Positions 7,750-17,040 are shown, counted from the first letter of the stretch. The stretch is DNA of 64,000 nucleotides from an uncultured Saprospiraceae bacterium (GCA_938016265.1 CALLWB010000021.1:1-64000), one strand, 5' to 3'. Made by a program: numbers and translations. The notes: generated by a model not told the origin, from the sequence alone.

Positions 7750-9858
7750 ATGAGTATTTTTACTAACAAATCTAAGGAATCAAAGAGTAATGCGGCTGCA
7801 AATGAGAATATAGGAACTCAAACTGCTTCAGGTGGAGGAGGGGCTTCATTTGTAGACAATAGACCGGAAGTTTCTACTCAAAGGAATATGCAAGCGACAG
7901 CTAATGGCAGAAACGCTGCAGCAAAAACAAGTGGCGGTGAGAATGAAATCATAGAAACGGAAAAGGTATCAACGTCGGTGACACATGAGGTTGGAGAACA
8001 TTTATCCTTAAGAGAAGGGTTTAGAACCGAAGTATATTTAGATTCTGTCGGTAAACCTACTGCTGGAACAGGACACCTTCTTTCAAGAGCCGAACGCAGT
8101 AAATACCCTGTAGGGACTACCGTACCCAATTCCGTATTAGAACAATGGAGAATAGACGATTCCGAGAATGCTTATGCTGCAGCTTACCAAATGGCAATTG
8201 ATATAGGTTATGAAACACAAGATTTAGTTAATGCACTGACCGCAGTCAATTTTCAACTAGGAACTGCATGGGGAGATATTCATAAAAACACTTACAAACA
8301 TCTATTAAACCAAGATTGGGAAAAAACAGCCCATGAGGCAGCAGACAGTACTTGGTTCAAACAAACTCCAGTGCGTGTTATTGACTTCCAGCGGGCATTG
8401 CTAAATATAGCAGGAAAACCAACGGATTATGATTCAATGGTTGAATTTAACAAAGATGCAATTGCTAAGCGTGGAGTGGTTATGCCAGGTGCTGATAATG
8501 TTAATGCATTTGTACCTCAAACCTATGCAGCAGGCCCAGGAATAAGTTACGAAGATGCCGAAACGACTACTGAAACAACCGGTGGCGAAACGACCGGTGG
8601 CGAAACAGAAACTGCTACGCCAACAGTCTCTTCAGCACCACTAGTACTTTCTGGCGCGGTTGGTTTAGATAAAAATGGAAATTACACTGGATCGAATACA
8701 GATATTAAGCTAGTACAACAACAGCTCATCAATGCGGGATTCCTGCCAGTAGAAACCATGAGTAGAAGTGGGAAAATGGTGAGTTCTGCAGATGGATATT
8801 TAGGCCCAAATACAATAGATGCTATCAAATCATTCCAAGCACAAATAATGGGTTGGTCTAAACAAGATGGCCGAATTGATGCGGGTGGCAAAACATGGGG
8901 AAAACTCGCAACTTATACTTCCGTTGCTGAAGTGGAAATTAAAGAAGAGGAAACCTCTGGGCCAAGTACCGAAACTCCTACAACCACTCCAGAACCTCAA
9001 GTAGAAGAAACCAAGGAAGACGATAGCAAATCAGACGCTAACGAGACAGAAGGTGGTCAGGTGACAGGTCCTACAAATACACAAACGCAAGCTACTAGTA
9101 CCTTTGAAGACGTCCCAGCTACTTTCGCTACCAAATATAAAATTAACAAGTCTGTTGGTGGAGGAGGAGCCAATACGGCAAATGATATGGAGAAAGTCAA
9201 GTCTCTTCTTCGAATGTGTGGATATAAAACAGAGCTGCTGAATAATACTGGGTCTAATTCCTCTAAACGAGCAAAAAGATTACTCCAGCTTAAGAATAGT
9301 ATCTTTCATTTTCAATCAGTGCATGATTTAACTGCAGATTCGAAGGTCGATGCGGGGTATGGAACTTGGAAGCAAATGATTACTACTGCTTATCAAAATA
9401 GCGGAGGTGCTGATATGTCCGAATCTCAACTTGACGAACTCAACAACAAACGTAAAGGAAATTCTTCTGATGTGCCATCAGATATAAAAGCAAATATTAC
9501 TAATGGACATCTCTTGGGAATGGATAATTCTGGTTATTTGCTTCCTAAAGAACTTCATGGAGGAGCTAGGCAAATAAAAACAGCACTTGAGACTATAAAA
9601 GGAGAACTTGGTAACTTTGAAATTAGTAATGGATACCGTTCTCCAGAGCACAATGTTAAGATTGGCAGTACGGCTTCTAAAAGCCAACATATACAGGGAA
9701 TTGCCGCTGATATTCAAACTCCATCAGGTCAAACTCCGAATACATTGCGTACGAAAATCCTTCAACTTATGGATCAAGGGAAAATCCCGAAAGGAGGTGT
9801 CGGATTGTACGGCTGGGGGGTTCACTATGATGTACGCGGAACAAAAACAACCTGGTAA
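7750..9858 (+). CDS. Multidomain peptidoglycan hydrolase: DNRPE leader, T4-type lysozyme, PG-binding domains, M15 peptidase; candidate antibacterial effector
   Basis: Residues 1-85 are low-complexity with the motif VDNRPEVSTQR (35-45). A GH24 lysozyme domain follows (about 80-230): E89, D98 and T104 have exactly the spacing of T4 lysozyme E11, D20, T26, and WFKQTPVR matches its C-terminal helix. After a Thr/Gly/Glu linker come a peptidoglycan-binding domain (about 310-395) and a more diverged one (about 465-550). The C-terminus is an M15-type peptidase with H647, D654 and H692 (SQH...AAD, GVHYD). Such a protein would cut both glycan and peptide of the cell wall. There is no signal peptide, T9SS domain or holin neighbour, so it is not a standard secreted autolysin. 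I recall DNRPE...QRK-like leaders from proteins of extracellular contractile injection systems (eCIS); effector function is inference. A lipoprotein gene starts 21 bases downstream. Confidence 0.85.
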   Translation: MSIFTNKSKESKSNAAANENIGTQTASGGGGASFVDNRPEVSTQRNMQATANGRNAAAKTSGGENEIIETEKVSTSVTHEVGEHLSLREGFRTEVYLDSVGKPTAGTGHLLSRAERSKYPVGTTVPNSVLEQWRIDDSENAYAAAYQMAIDIGYETQDLVNALTAVNFQLGTAWGDIHKNTYKHLLNQDWEKTAHEAADSTWFKQTPVRVIDFQRALLNIAGKPTDYDSMVEFNKDAIAKRGVVMPGADNVNAFVPQTYAAGPGISYEDAETTTETTGGETTGGETETATPTVSSAPLVLSGAVGLDKNGNYTGSNTDIKLVQQQLINAGFLPVETMSRSGKMVSSADGYLGPNTIDAIKSFQAQIMGWSKQDGRIDAGGKTWGKLATYTSVAEVEIKEEETSGPSTETPTTTPEPQVEETKEDDSKSDANETEGGQVTGPTNTQTQATSTFEDVPATFATKYKINKSVGGGGANTANDMEKVKSLLRMCGYKTELLNNTGSNSSKRAKRLLQLKNSIFHFQSVHDLTADSKVDAGYGTWKQMITTAYQNSGGADMSESQLDELNNKRKGNSSDVPSDIKANITNGHLLGMDNSGYLLPKELHGGARQIKTALETIKGELGNFEISNGYRSPEHNVKIGSTASKSQHIQGIAADIQTPSGQTPNTLRTKILQLMDQGKIPKGGVGLYGWGVHYDVRGTKTTW

Positions 9859-9878
9859 AATCAAACCAAAACTTCACT

Positions 9879-10559
9879 ATGTATAAATATGTTATTCTAA
9901 TCCTTGGAATGTTGTTTCTAATGACTTCCTGTGATTCTACAGTCGCCAATGACCAAAATAAACCACCTGCCAAAACACCACAGCAGGTAGATTCAAAAAG
10001 TACAACTACTCAACCAACTAAAAAAGACGTGTCTACAACAATGAAAAACCACGAATTACTTGCCTTTTGTAAGGAATCAGACTCCTCCATTTTTACAACT
10101 TGCCACAGTGAAAAAGGTCATTTGGAGGACTATAATAACGGAAAGATTATTCCTAAGGAGCTAGTTGAAAAATACGGCCTTTATAAATTTAATATTTCTC
10201 CAATTGTTGCTATGAAATACAAGGTAGACAATCCTATGGTTGTTGTCAAAGGAGTTAATGCAATGAGTCATAATGGAAAACAGGTCTTAATTTATACTGT
10301 TGGAATAGAGCTGGAAGCAGAAGAGGCACCAGCAAACGAAGGGGTAGATACCCGATGTTTAGTCCTTGAAAAAAATGGAGAAATATCCGGGAATTACTTT
10401 CTAGGAGGATATGTAAAACGCGAAGGTAGGGCAGAAGAGATAGTCTGCCGAAAACTAAGTTTTGTTGACAACCAAATTCAATTAGAACTTGGGCTGGAGG
10501 ATACTGTTAATGAACCTTCCCATCTTAAACTGGAGGAAAAAGAAATGCGGGAATTGTAA
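9879..10559 (+). CDS. Lipoprotein, possible immunity partner of the upstream hydrolase
   Basis: The N-terminus is a lipoprotein signal with lipobox LMTSC (Cys18), then a Thr/Pro/Lys-rich linker to about residue 60 and a folded region of about 165 residues with several Cys. I recognise no family. It follows the cell-wall hydrolase by 21 bases on the same strand, so co-transcription is likely. A periplasmic or outer-membrane lipoprotein next to a lysozyme/M15 enzyme fits an immunity protein, as for many type VI secretion lysozyme effectors, but no sequence feature proves inhibition. Confidence 0.8.
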   Translation: MYKYVILILGMLFLMTSCDSTVANDQNKPPAKTPQQVDSKSTTTQPTKKDVSTTMKNHELLAFCKESDSSIFTTCHSEKGHLEDYNNGKIIPKELVEKYGLYKFNISPIVAMKYKVDNPMVVVKGVNAMSHNGKQVLIYTVGIELEAEEAPANEGVDTRCLVLEKNGEISGNYFLGGYVKREGRAEEIVCRKLSFVDNQIQLELGLEDTVNEPSHLKLEEKEMREL

Positions 10560-11160
10560 ACCGATTCTTTTCTTTTTTCTATACTATTTCATGAAGATTA
10601 TTCGTTAAAGTTCAATCTTTAACGTTGATGGAATAGAAACAGGGAACATTAAAATGTAGCTAAGATTGAATTTCAAAATCCTTCCGATAAAATTTGTTTT
10701 TCTTCTTATATCTTATCCATCTTTTTTTGTGAAATACTACTTGTACAAATACTAGTACAATACTCAGGATTTGAATTGGCTATGTCCAAATACTATAAAT
10801 ATTGATTAACCTAGAACGAATCCGACGAGTTGGTCTGCTTTTCTCAGAAGCGGTAATGTTGTTGGCAGTTGTTTATCCCATCCACTTCAATCCCAAGCAA
10901 TAATCCGGTGATGAATGGAGATACAGCATGATGTTTGGATATTAGAATCAACAAAATGCCGACGTAATCATCAATAGTCTACTTACCGTAGTCAAGCCTT
11001 AATTTTAGTCGTCACGGGAGGTATTTGACTGCAGACTAAAAAATACAAAATGCGATCAATTGATAGCCCCCAACTCCTATTTGTTATACTTTAAAATACC
11101 ATTCGTTTGATATTAATCTTTTAGAATACTTGTTTACCTTTGCCTAAAAGCTAGAAGCCA
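10560..11160. other. Intergenic region upstream of kynureninase
   Basis: About 600 bases with no convincing gene; all frames are broken and the base composition is AT-rich. A promoter-like element lies near the right end (11135-11142). Nothing else is recognised. Confidence 0.6.
11135..11142 (+). promoter_or_regulatory. Bacteroidota -7 promoter element (TACCTTTG) before kynureninase
   Basis: TACCTTTG fits the Bacteroidota -7 consensus TAnnTTTG exactly and ends 18 bases before the kynureninase ATG, implying a very short leader. A TTTG at 11106-11109 could be the -33 element, but the 25-base spacing is longer than usual. Confidence 0.4.
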
Positions 11161-12420
11161 ATGGATAAAGATACTAGAGACTATGCAGAAGAACTGGATA
11201 AAAACGACCCTTTAAAAGAATATAGAGATCAGTTTTATCTTCCTATTCAGAAGGATGGGAGTCCGTTTGTTTACTTTTGTGGCAACTCACTTGGGTTACA
11301 ACCCAAAACGACACGTTCTTATATTGAACAAGAATTGAAAGACTGGGAAAGCCTAGGGGTAGAAGGGCATTTTCATGCAAAAAATCCCTGGATGCCTTAT
11401 CATGAGTTTCTGACAGAGGCCATGGCAAATGTGGTAGGGGCAAAACCGGCTGAGGTAGTGGTTATGAATACACTCTCCGTCAATTTGCATTTGATGATGG
11501 TTTCCTTTTATCGACCAACTTCCAAGCGCTATAAAATAGTCATGGAAAGTGACGCGTTTCCTTCCGACCGATATGCCATAGAATCCCAAATCAAATTTCA
11601 CGGGTACGAGGTAAAAGACGCGCTTCTCGAGCTTAAGCCAAGAGAAGGGGAGGTATTAGTCCGCCATGAAGATGTCGAAGTACTGTTGGAAAAGGAGGGC
11701 GAGGAGATCGCACTTATTCTCCTTGGAGGAGTGAACTATTACACCGGGCAGGTATTCAACATGAAAGAAATTACAAAACTAGGACATGCTCAGGGGTGTG
11801 TTGTCGGTTTTGACCTGGCGCACGGTGCAGGCAATCTAGAGTTGGAGTTGCATAAGGACGGCGTTGATTTTGCGGTATGGTGCAGCTATAAATATTTGAA
11901 TTCTGGTCCTGGAAGTTTGGGTGGCTGTTTTGTTCATGAGCGGCATGCCTACAATAAAACGCTTCCTCGGTTTGCAGGTTGGTGGGGACACAATAAGGAT
12001 ACACGTTTTAATATGCGCCATTCTTTTGACCCGATTCCCGGTGCAGAAGGTTGGCAGTTGAGCAATCCGCCTATTTTGTCGCTGGCAGCCATGCGCGCTT
12101 CTCTTGATATTTTTAATGAAGTCGGCATGCGCGCACTGAATGTAAAATCGGTCGCCTTAACAAATTACCTTGAATTTTTGTTAGACGAACTAAGGGATGA
12201 ACGGATTGCGATTATCACACCTCGCGATATTGCCCAAAGGGGGTGCCAGTTGTCTATTCAAGTTCGAAATGCGGATAAATCATTGTTTGAACAAATTACT
12301 GCAAAAGGGGTTATAGCTGACTGGAGAGAGCCGGATGTGATTCGAGTGGCCCCTGTTCCTCTTTACAATTCGTTTGTGGATGTGTTTCGATTTGTAGAGA
12401 TACTAAAAAGTTGCTTGTAG
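11161..12420 (+). CDS. kynU: Kynureninase
   Basis: This PLP enzyme cleaves kynurenine to anthranilate, or 3-hydroxykynurenine to 3-hydroxyanthranilate, plus alanine. Visible signatures are FCGNSLGLQPK near the N-terminus, GFDLAHGAGN with D218 and H221 near the cofactor, and the Schiff-base lysine K244 in SYKYLNSGPGS. Length (419) matches bacterial and animal kynureninases. It lies between the other kynurenine genes but is separated from the dioxygenase pair by the hydrolase/lipoprotein cassette and from the monooxygenase by about 500 bases, so it probably has its own promoter (11135-11142). With the monooxygenase and ACMSD present, 3-hydroxykynurenine is the likely substrate. Confidence 0.95.
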   Translation: MDKDTRDYAEELDKNDPLKEYRDQFYLPIQKDGSPFVYFCGNSLGLQPKTTRSYIEQELKDWESLGVEGHFHAKNPWMPYHEFLTEAMANVVGAKPAEVVVMNTLSVNLHLMMVSFYRPTSKRYKIVMESDAFPSDRYAIESQIKFHGYEVKDALLELKPREGEVLVRHEDVEVLLEKEGEEIALILLGGVNYYTGQVFNMKEITKLGHAQGCVVGFDLAHGAGNLELELHKDGVDFAVWCSYKYLNSGPGSLGGCFVHERHAYNKTLPRFAGWWGHNKDTRFNMRHSFDPIPGAEGWQLSNPPILSLAAMRASLDIFNEVGMRALNVKSVALTNYLEFLLDELRDERIAIITPRDIAQRGCQLSIQVRNADKSLFEQITAKGVIADWREPDVIRVAPVPLYNSFVDVFRFVEILKSCL

Positions 12421-12937
12421 TTTGGGATTTCGATTAGAAATTGATTTCACTTCGCATTAGTAAAATAAAAATTTGATAATAATTGTCTGATTATCAGTGT
12501 TTATTGTTTTTGGCGCAAAAAAAAGTTCCAGATTTTTTATGTAAAAAATGCCTTTTCATACACTATATAGTAGGGAATTGTTTTTCCTCGATCAAACGGC
12601 CGAATTTACATAGTTTTAGTACTCAGAGCTGCCACTGGGGTTGGGGCAGGTCTGCAGGTTTATCAAGTACTGAGATGTTGGTGTTTTGCTCCCTGATTTT
12701 TTCGAAAATCAGGGAGGCGGAGGCGGAGGGTTGGGAAGCCCTCCCTCAATTCAGGGAGCAATGACAATTGATTAACAGTGCATTATAGATTGTAAATTAC
12801 TTAAATTTGACATGGGTGTTAATTCCAGTTTCAATAAAAAAATCAGGACACTCTAAGAAGAAACATCAAATTCCAGACTAGCGAATAGATATACAAAAAA
12901 ACAGTGCCAATTAGAAAATTAAAGCGTTAAAGAAGTT
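12421..12937. other. Intergenic region with a GC-rich structured element
   Basis: No supported gene; a 93-codon open frame here has no plausible protein character. The notable content is the stacked inverted repeats at 12686-12761, described separately. The rest is AT-rich. Confidence 0.6.
12686..12761. other. Structured RNA/DNA element with alternative hairpins and a TTCG loop
   Basis: CTCCCTGATTTT (12689-12700), TTCG, AAAATCAGGGAG (12705-12716) make a perfect 12-bp hairpin closed by a TTCG tetraloop. The same left arm, extended as TTGCTCCCTGA (12686-12696), can instead pair with TCAGGGAGCAA (12751-12761), enclosing a third hairpin GGAGGG/CCCTCC (12725-12730, 12739-12744). The element is strikingly GC-rich for this intergenic space. 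It lies 266 bases after the kynureninase stop and 177 before the monooxygenase start. It could be an attenuator, a small RNA or a palindromic repeat-family copy. Confidence 0.65.
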
Positions 12938-14290
12938 ATGAAAAAAGATAAAGTACTAATCATCGGCGCAGGTCTTTGCGGAACATTGCTAGCCATCAGA
13001 ATGGCACAAAAAGGCCATGAAGTAATCCTCTGCGAAAAAAGACCCGACATGCGAAAAGCAGATATCTCCGCTGGTAGATCCATCAATTTAGCATTGTCTA
13101 ACCGAGGACTGAAAGCACTTCGCATGATTGGCTTGGAGCAAAAAGTTCTTGAAGAATGCATCCCTATGAAAGGCAGAATGATTCATACACAGGAAGGCGA
13201 TCTTCGTTTTTCCAGCTATAGCGGAAGAGAAGGCGAACATATAAATTCAGTACCCAGAGGCGGATTAAATATCACACTGTTAGACCAAGCAGAAAAATTC
13301 GAAAATATCACCCTCCATTTCAATCAAATTTGCACAAAAGTAGATCTCGATAACGCAACCGCCACCTTCAAAGATTACCAAACCGGAGAAGAACAAACCA
13401 TCGAAGCCGCAGTCATTTTAGGCACAGATGGCGCAGGATCATCCGTCCGAAAAAGTATGGAACAAAACGCAAAATTCAATGCTCAAATTTCCCAGGAATT
13501 CTTATCGCATGGATACAAGGAACTGAATATTCCCCCAGGAGAAAATGACAGCTTTCAAATCGAAAAAAATGCCCTACATATTTGGCCCAGAGGAAGTTAT
13601 ATGGTAATTGCACTGCCCAACTTAGATGGCAGTTTTACAGTAACTGCATTTTTTCCCATGACTGGAAATAATGGATTTGATCAATTAGATACCAAGGAAA
13701 AAGTTCGATCCTTTTTTGAAGAACATTTTCCTGATTTAGTCCCTTTTGTACCAGCATTAGAAGAAGACTATTTTTCCAATCCAGTCGGCAAATTAGGAAC
13801 CATCAAATGTTACCCGTGGCAAGCAAATGGCAAGGTCTTGCTGCTAGGAGATGCTGCCCATGCCATTGTCCCTTTTTACGGACAAGGAATGAATGCCAGC
13901 TTCGAAGATGTCGTCGTTTTTGATGCTTTATACGATGAATACCAGGGCGATTGGTCAAAATTGCTGCCTGCCTACGAAGAAGTTCGAAAAACAGATGCAG
14001 ACGCCATAGCGGAGTTAGCGTTAGACAATTTTCATGAAATGCAAGATCATGTTGCCGACCCTATATTTGTAAAGAAACGGCAATTAGAAATGCAGCTTGA
14101 ACAGCAGTTTCCTGAATATTATTCTAAATATTCTATGGTGACTTTTAATGAAAATTTATCCTATAGACAAGCAAAAGAACTAGGGAGAAGACAAGATGAA
14201 TTATTAATGGAAATTTGTTCAAAAACCGATCTGGAAACGTTAGATTTAGAAGTCGTTTTGCAGCAGGTTGCCGAGTTATCCGCCAGCTAA
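12938..14290 (+). CDS. kmo: Kynurenine 3-monooxygenase
   Basis: This FAD- and NADPH-dependent hydroxylase converts L-kynurenine to 3-hydroxykynurenine. The FAD dinucleotide fold is at residues 7-13 (IIGAGLCG), with CEKRPDMRK at the end of the second strand. GRSINLALSNRGLKAL is the KMO-specific signature. GDAAHAIVPFYGQGMNASFED (around D305) is the second FAD motif and is also typical of KMO. Length (450) is normal. Its stop overlaps the convergent topoisomerase gene by 15 bases. The first half of the gene has an A/C-rich codon style unlike kynureninase. It is probably transcribed separately from kynureninase. Confidence 0.95.
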   Translation: MKKDKVLIIGAGLCGTLLAIRMAQKGHEVILCEKRPDMRKADISAGRSINLALSNRGLKALRMIGLEQKVLEECIPMKGRMIHTQEGDLRFSSYSGREGEHINSVPRGGLNITLLDQAEKFENITLHFNQICTKVDLDNATATFKDYQTGEEQTIEAAVILGTDGAGSSVRKSMEQNAKFNAQISQEFLSHGYKELNIPPGENDSFQIEKNALHIWPRGSYMVIALPNLDGSFTVTAFFPMTGNNGFDQLDTKEKVRSFFEEHFPDLVPFVPALEEDYFSNPVGKLGTIKCYPWQANGKVLLLGDAAHAIVPFYGQGMNASFEDVVVFDALYDEYQGDWSKLLPAYEEVRKTDADAIAELALDNFHEMQDHVADPIFVKKRQLEMQLEQQFPEYYSKYSMVTFNENLSYRQAKELGRRQDELLMEICSKTDLETLDLEVVLQQVAELSAS

Positions 14291-16657
14291 AATTGCCATC
14301 ACCAATTCCTTAGTTAGCGGTTGGCCGGCTGCTTGTTTTTTTATCTCCGCAAAGGGAAATCTGAAGGAACAGCCTCCTTTCCAGGCAGAACACCCATAAG
14401 CTGTTTTTCCCTTTACGATACTACCTTTTTTGCAAATTGGACATAGCGGATTTTTAGGTTTTGCAGGAGCAACGGCGGTTGTCTTTGGCTGCTCCAACAC
14501 CATCTCGAATTGTTCGTTAAAAAAGACTAACCCATTCACTTTTTGGGTTCCATCCTTAAATCCTTTTAAGGAAACCGTACATCCTTTTTCAAGCAATCGA
14601 AGCAACTGATTTTCTGATATTTTCTTTTGCATAAAAGTGAACGGTAGTCGGAAGGTACATCCAGCCTGCCACTGCGAACAGCCATAGGCCGTATTTCCCT
14701 TCAATAGTTTCCCATTTTTACATTTAGGGCAGTAACATTCCGTTACTGTAGACTTTTTTGCTGCTTTTTTGGTGGTGGCTTTTTTTGAAGACGAAGCTGT
14801 TTTTTTAGGAGCAGTATTGCGATTTTTTTTACCATAGCGCCCTGGTTTATCGGGAATAGCGGAGACATCTATTTTTGAAATGGCATTTGACATTCGAACC
14901 TCTGTAACCAAATCATCCGTCATCTTTTTCATTTCTTCAATGAAACGAATAGTGTTGTATTCACCAGCTTCGATCAACCTTAGTTTTTTCTCCCATTGGC
15001 CAGTCAGTTCTGCTGATTTTAGCAGATGATTTTCAATGGTATCGATGAGCTGAATTCCGAGGTCAGACGCCATAATCGTCTTTTTGCTACGGTAGGCATA
15101 TCGCCTTTTGAAGAGCGTTTCAATGATATTTGCTCTGGTAGATGGTCGGCCGATACCATTTTCTTTCATCAGGTCGCTGAGTTCCTCATCGTCTATTGTT
15201 TTTCCTGCGGTTTCCATACCACGTAGCAGACTAGCGTCCGTGTAGTACTTAGGTGGTTGGGTATTCTTTTCAACTAACGCTGGTTCATGAGGGCCGGTTT
15301 CTCCTTGGACAAACAAGGGTAAAATTTTCTCCTCCTCCTTTTCCTTATCACCGTCTGTTTTTGGGGCTTTTTTTGACTTGGGGTAGACGACTTTCCAACC
15401 CGGATCTTCGATTTCCTTTCCTTTTGCTTTAAACTGGTAGCCTTCCGATTCACCGATTACTTCTGCATTGTTTACCAGACAATCGGGATAGAAATTGGCA
15501 ATAAATCGGCGGACAATTGCATCGTACACCTTTCCTTGCTCCCCACTTAAGAAAATTTCGACTCCTGTAGGAATAATCGCATGGTGATCGGTTACTTTTT
15601 TATCGTTGAATACCCGTTTTGATTTACGGATGGGAGCACCAAGCAGTGGAGCAGTAAGCTGACTATATTTACTTAATTTACTGAGAATGCCTTTTATTTT
15701 TGGATAGACATCATTCGGCAAAAAAGTCGTATCCACTCTAGGATAGGTGACCACTTTTTGCTCGTACAACTTCTGCACAATTTTCAAGGTTTGATCGGCA
15801 GACAGACTGTATCGTTTGTTGCAATATACCTGAAGGCCAGTCAAATCAAATAACTTAGGCGCGTACTCCTTACCTTTCTTCTTTTTGGAGGACACAATGG
15901 TAAAGGGTTTGTCCGTTATCTTTTCTAGTAAAGATTGTCCATCTTCTATTTTTTGAAACCGGCCTTTCTCGTATCGGAATATCGTTTCCCTGTAGGTCGT
16001 TTCTAGTTCCCAAAATGGTTTAGAAACGAAATTTTCAATTTCTTTGTGTCGTTTGACTAGCATGGCTAGGGTAGGGGTTTGCACCCTGCCAATAGAGAGC
16101 ACTTGCTTTCCTCTTCCATACTTTAAGGTATACAGTCGAGTCGCATTCATCCCCAGCAGCCAATCACCAATTGCCCGAGCGCTCCCAGCATGAAATAATC
16201 TGTCAAAATCACTCGATGGACGAAGTTTTGTAAATCCATCTTTTACGGCTTCTTTAGTCAAAGACGAAATCCATAGTCGATCTACTTTTCCAGTGTATTT
16301 TGCCTCTTTGATTACCCATCGTTGGATCAATTCACCCTCTTGTCCAGCATCCCCACAATTGATAACTAAAGATGCCTTGTCAAACAGTTTTTTGATGACC
16401 GCGAACTGTTTTTTTACGCCAGAATCTGACATCAGTTTCGTTTGAAACTTCGCAGGCAACATGGGCAACGAATTCAAATCCCATCGCTTCCAGGATATTT
16501 GATAATCATTCGGACTGAAAAGTGTACAGAAATGACCAAACGTCCAGGTCACCGCATAGCCATTACCTTCAAAGTAACCGTCCCTGCGGCTGTTTGCTCC
16601 TAGTACATTGGCTATTTCCCTTGCGACGGATGGTTTTTCGGCGATACAAACTTTCAT
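14276..16657 (-). CDS. topB: DNA topoisomerase III
   Basis: A type IA topoisomerase that nicks one strand through a tyrosine and decatenates DNA. The Toprim domain is N-terminal (CIAEKPSVAREIANVLG with E7, then NCGDAGQEGELI, where the usual Arg of DAGREGE is Gln). The active tyrosine is Y305 in TYPRVDTTFLP. The C-terminal part has a Lys/Thr-rich linker and two Cys4 zinc-ribbon repeats (CPKCKNGKLLKG...GC..GCTF and CPICKKGSIVKG...GC..GCSF), each followed by a FRxPF strand. At 793 residues with this tail it is longer than E. coli TopB (about 650). It converges on kmo with a 15-base overlap. No conjugation genes are nearby, so I take it as a chromosomal copy. Confidence 0.95.
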   Translation of the reverse strand: MKVCIAEKPSVAREIANVLGANSRRDGYFEGNGYAVTWTFGHFCTLFSPNDYQISWKRWDLNSLPMLPAKFQTKLMSDSGVKKQFAVIKKLFDKASLVINCGDAGQEGELIQRWVIKEAKYTGKVDRLWISSLTKEAVKDGFTKLRPSSDFDRLFHAGSARAIGDWLLGMNATRLYTLKYGRGKQVLSIGRVQTPTLAMLVKRHKEIENFVSKPFWELETTYRETIFRYEKGRFQKIEDGQSLLEKITDKPFTIVSSKKKKGKEYAPKLFDLTGLQVYCNKRYSLSADQTLKIVQKLYEQKVVTYPRVDTTFLPNDVYPKIKGILSKLSKYSQLTAPLLGAPIRKSKRVFNDKKVTDHHAIIPTGVEIFLSGEQGKVYDAIVRRFIANFYPDCLVNNAEVIGESEGYQFKAKGKEIEDPGWKVVYPKSKKAPKTDGDKEKEEEKILPLFVQGETGPHEPALVEKNTQPPKYYTDASLLRGMETAGKTIDDEELSDLMKENGIGRPSTRANIIETLFKRRYAYRSKKTIMASDLGIQLIDTIENHLLKSAELTGQWEKKLRLIEAGEYNTIRFIEEMKKMTDDLVTEVRMSNAISKIDVSAIPDKPGRYGKKNRNTAPKKTASSSKKATTKKAAKKSTVTECYCPKCKNGKLLKGNTAYGCSQWQAGCTFRLPFTFMQKKISENQLLRLLEKGCTVSLKGFKDGTQKVNGLVFFNEQFEMVLEQPKTTAVAPAKPKNPLCPICKKGSIVKGKTAYGCSAWKGGCSFRFPFAEIKKQAAGQPLTKELVMAILAGG

Positions 16658-17010
16658 GTAGGTTCTTACGGTTTGTCTAAGATTTGTTAATGAACACGAT
16701 CATCAACAGTTTAATTCATTGTCTGACAACTCTGATTGTAGTCATAAAAGTAAAAAGTAACAACCGGTTTTAAAAGTATTGTCATAACAATTTGCAAATA
16801 CGTACAAATGAGTTAAATACGAATTTCGTTCAAATTAAATATTTTGGATTTTTTAGAATACTAGGTTCCCTTCATACTGCAAAGACTTAGGCTTTTTGTT
16901 AAAAAAACAACAAATAATCAACAGGCCAAAACAATCCCCAACGTAATGCAGATATCAATTTCCTAGCATAAACCTATATGAATTATCAATTTATCGAAAA
17001 AAATATTAAA

Positions 17011-17040
17011 TTGATTTATAATTATAATTTTAATTGTTTG
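17011..17040 (+). promoter_or_regulatory. Possible promoter of the 17115 secreted protein
   Basis: TTG (17011-17013) and ATTGTTTG (17033-17040) are 19 bases apart, matching Bacteroidota -33/-7 spacing, though the -7 lacks the TA of TAnnTTTG. It implies a leader of about 70 bases before ATG 17115. The rest of the gap 16658-17114 is AT-rich and shows no gene. Confidence 0.33.

Noticed and set aside
7750-9858. Lysozyme gene taken as a sign of a prophage
   Set aside because: No terminase, capsid, tail, holin or integrase gene is near it, and the leader and M15 domain do not fit a simple endolysin.
12483-12764. 93-codon open frame after kynureninase
   Set aside because: It runs through the hairpin element, has a Trp/Cys/Ser-rich artefact-like composition and no family resemblance.
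14276-16657. topB taken as a marker of an integrated conjugative element
   Set aside because: No relaxase, conjugation, integrase or attachment-site features surround it.
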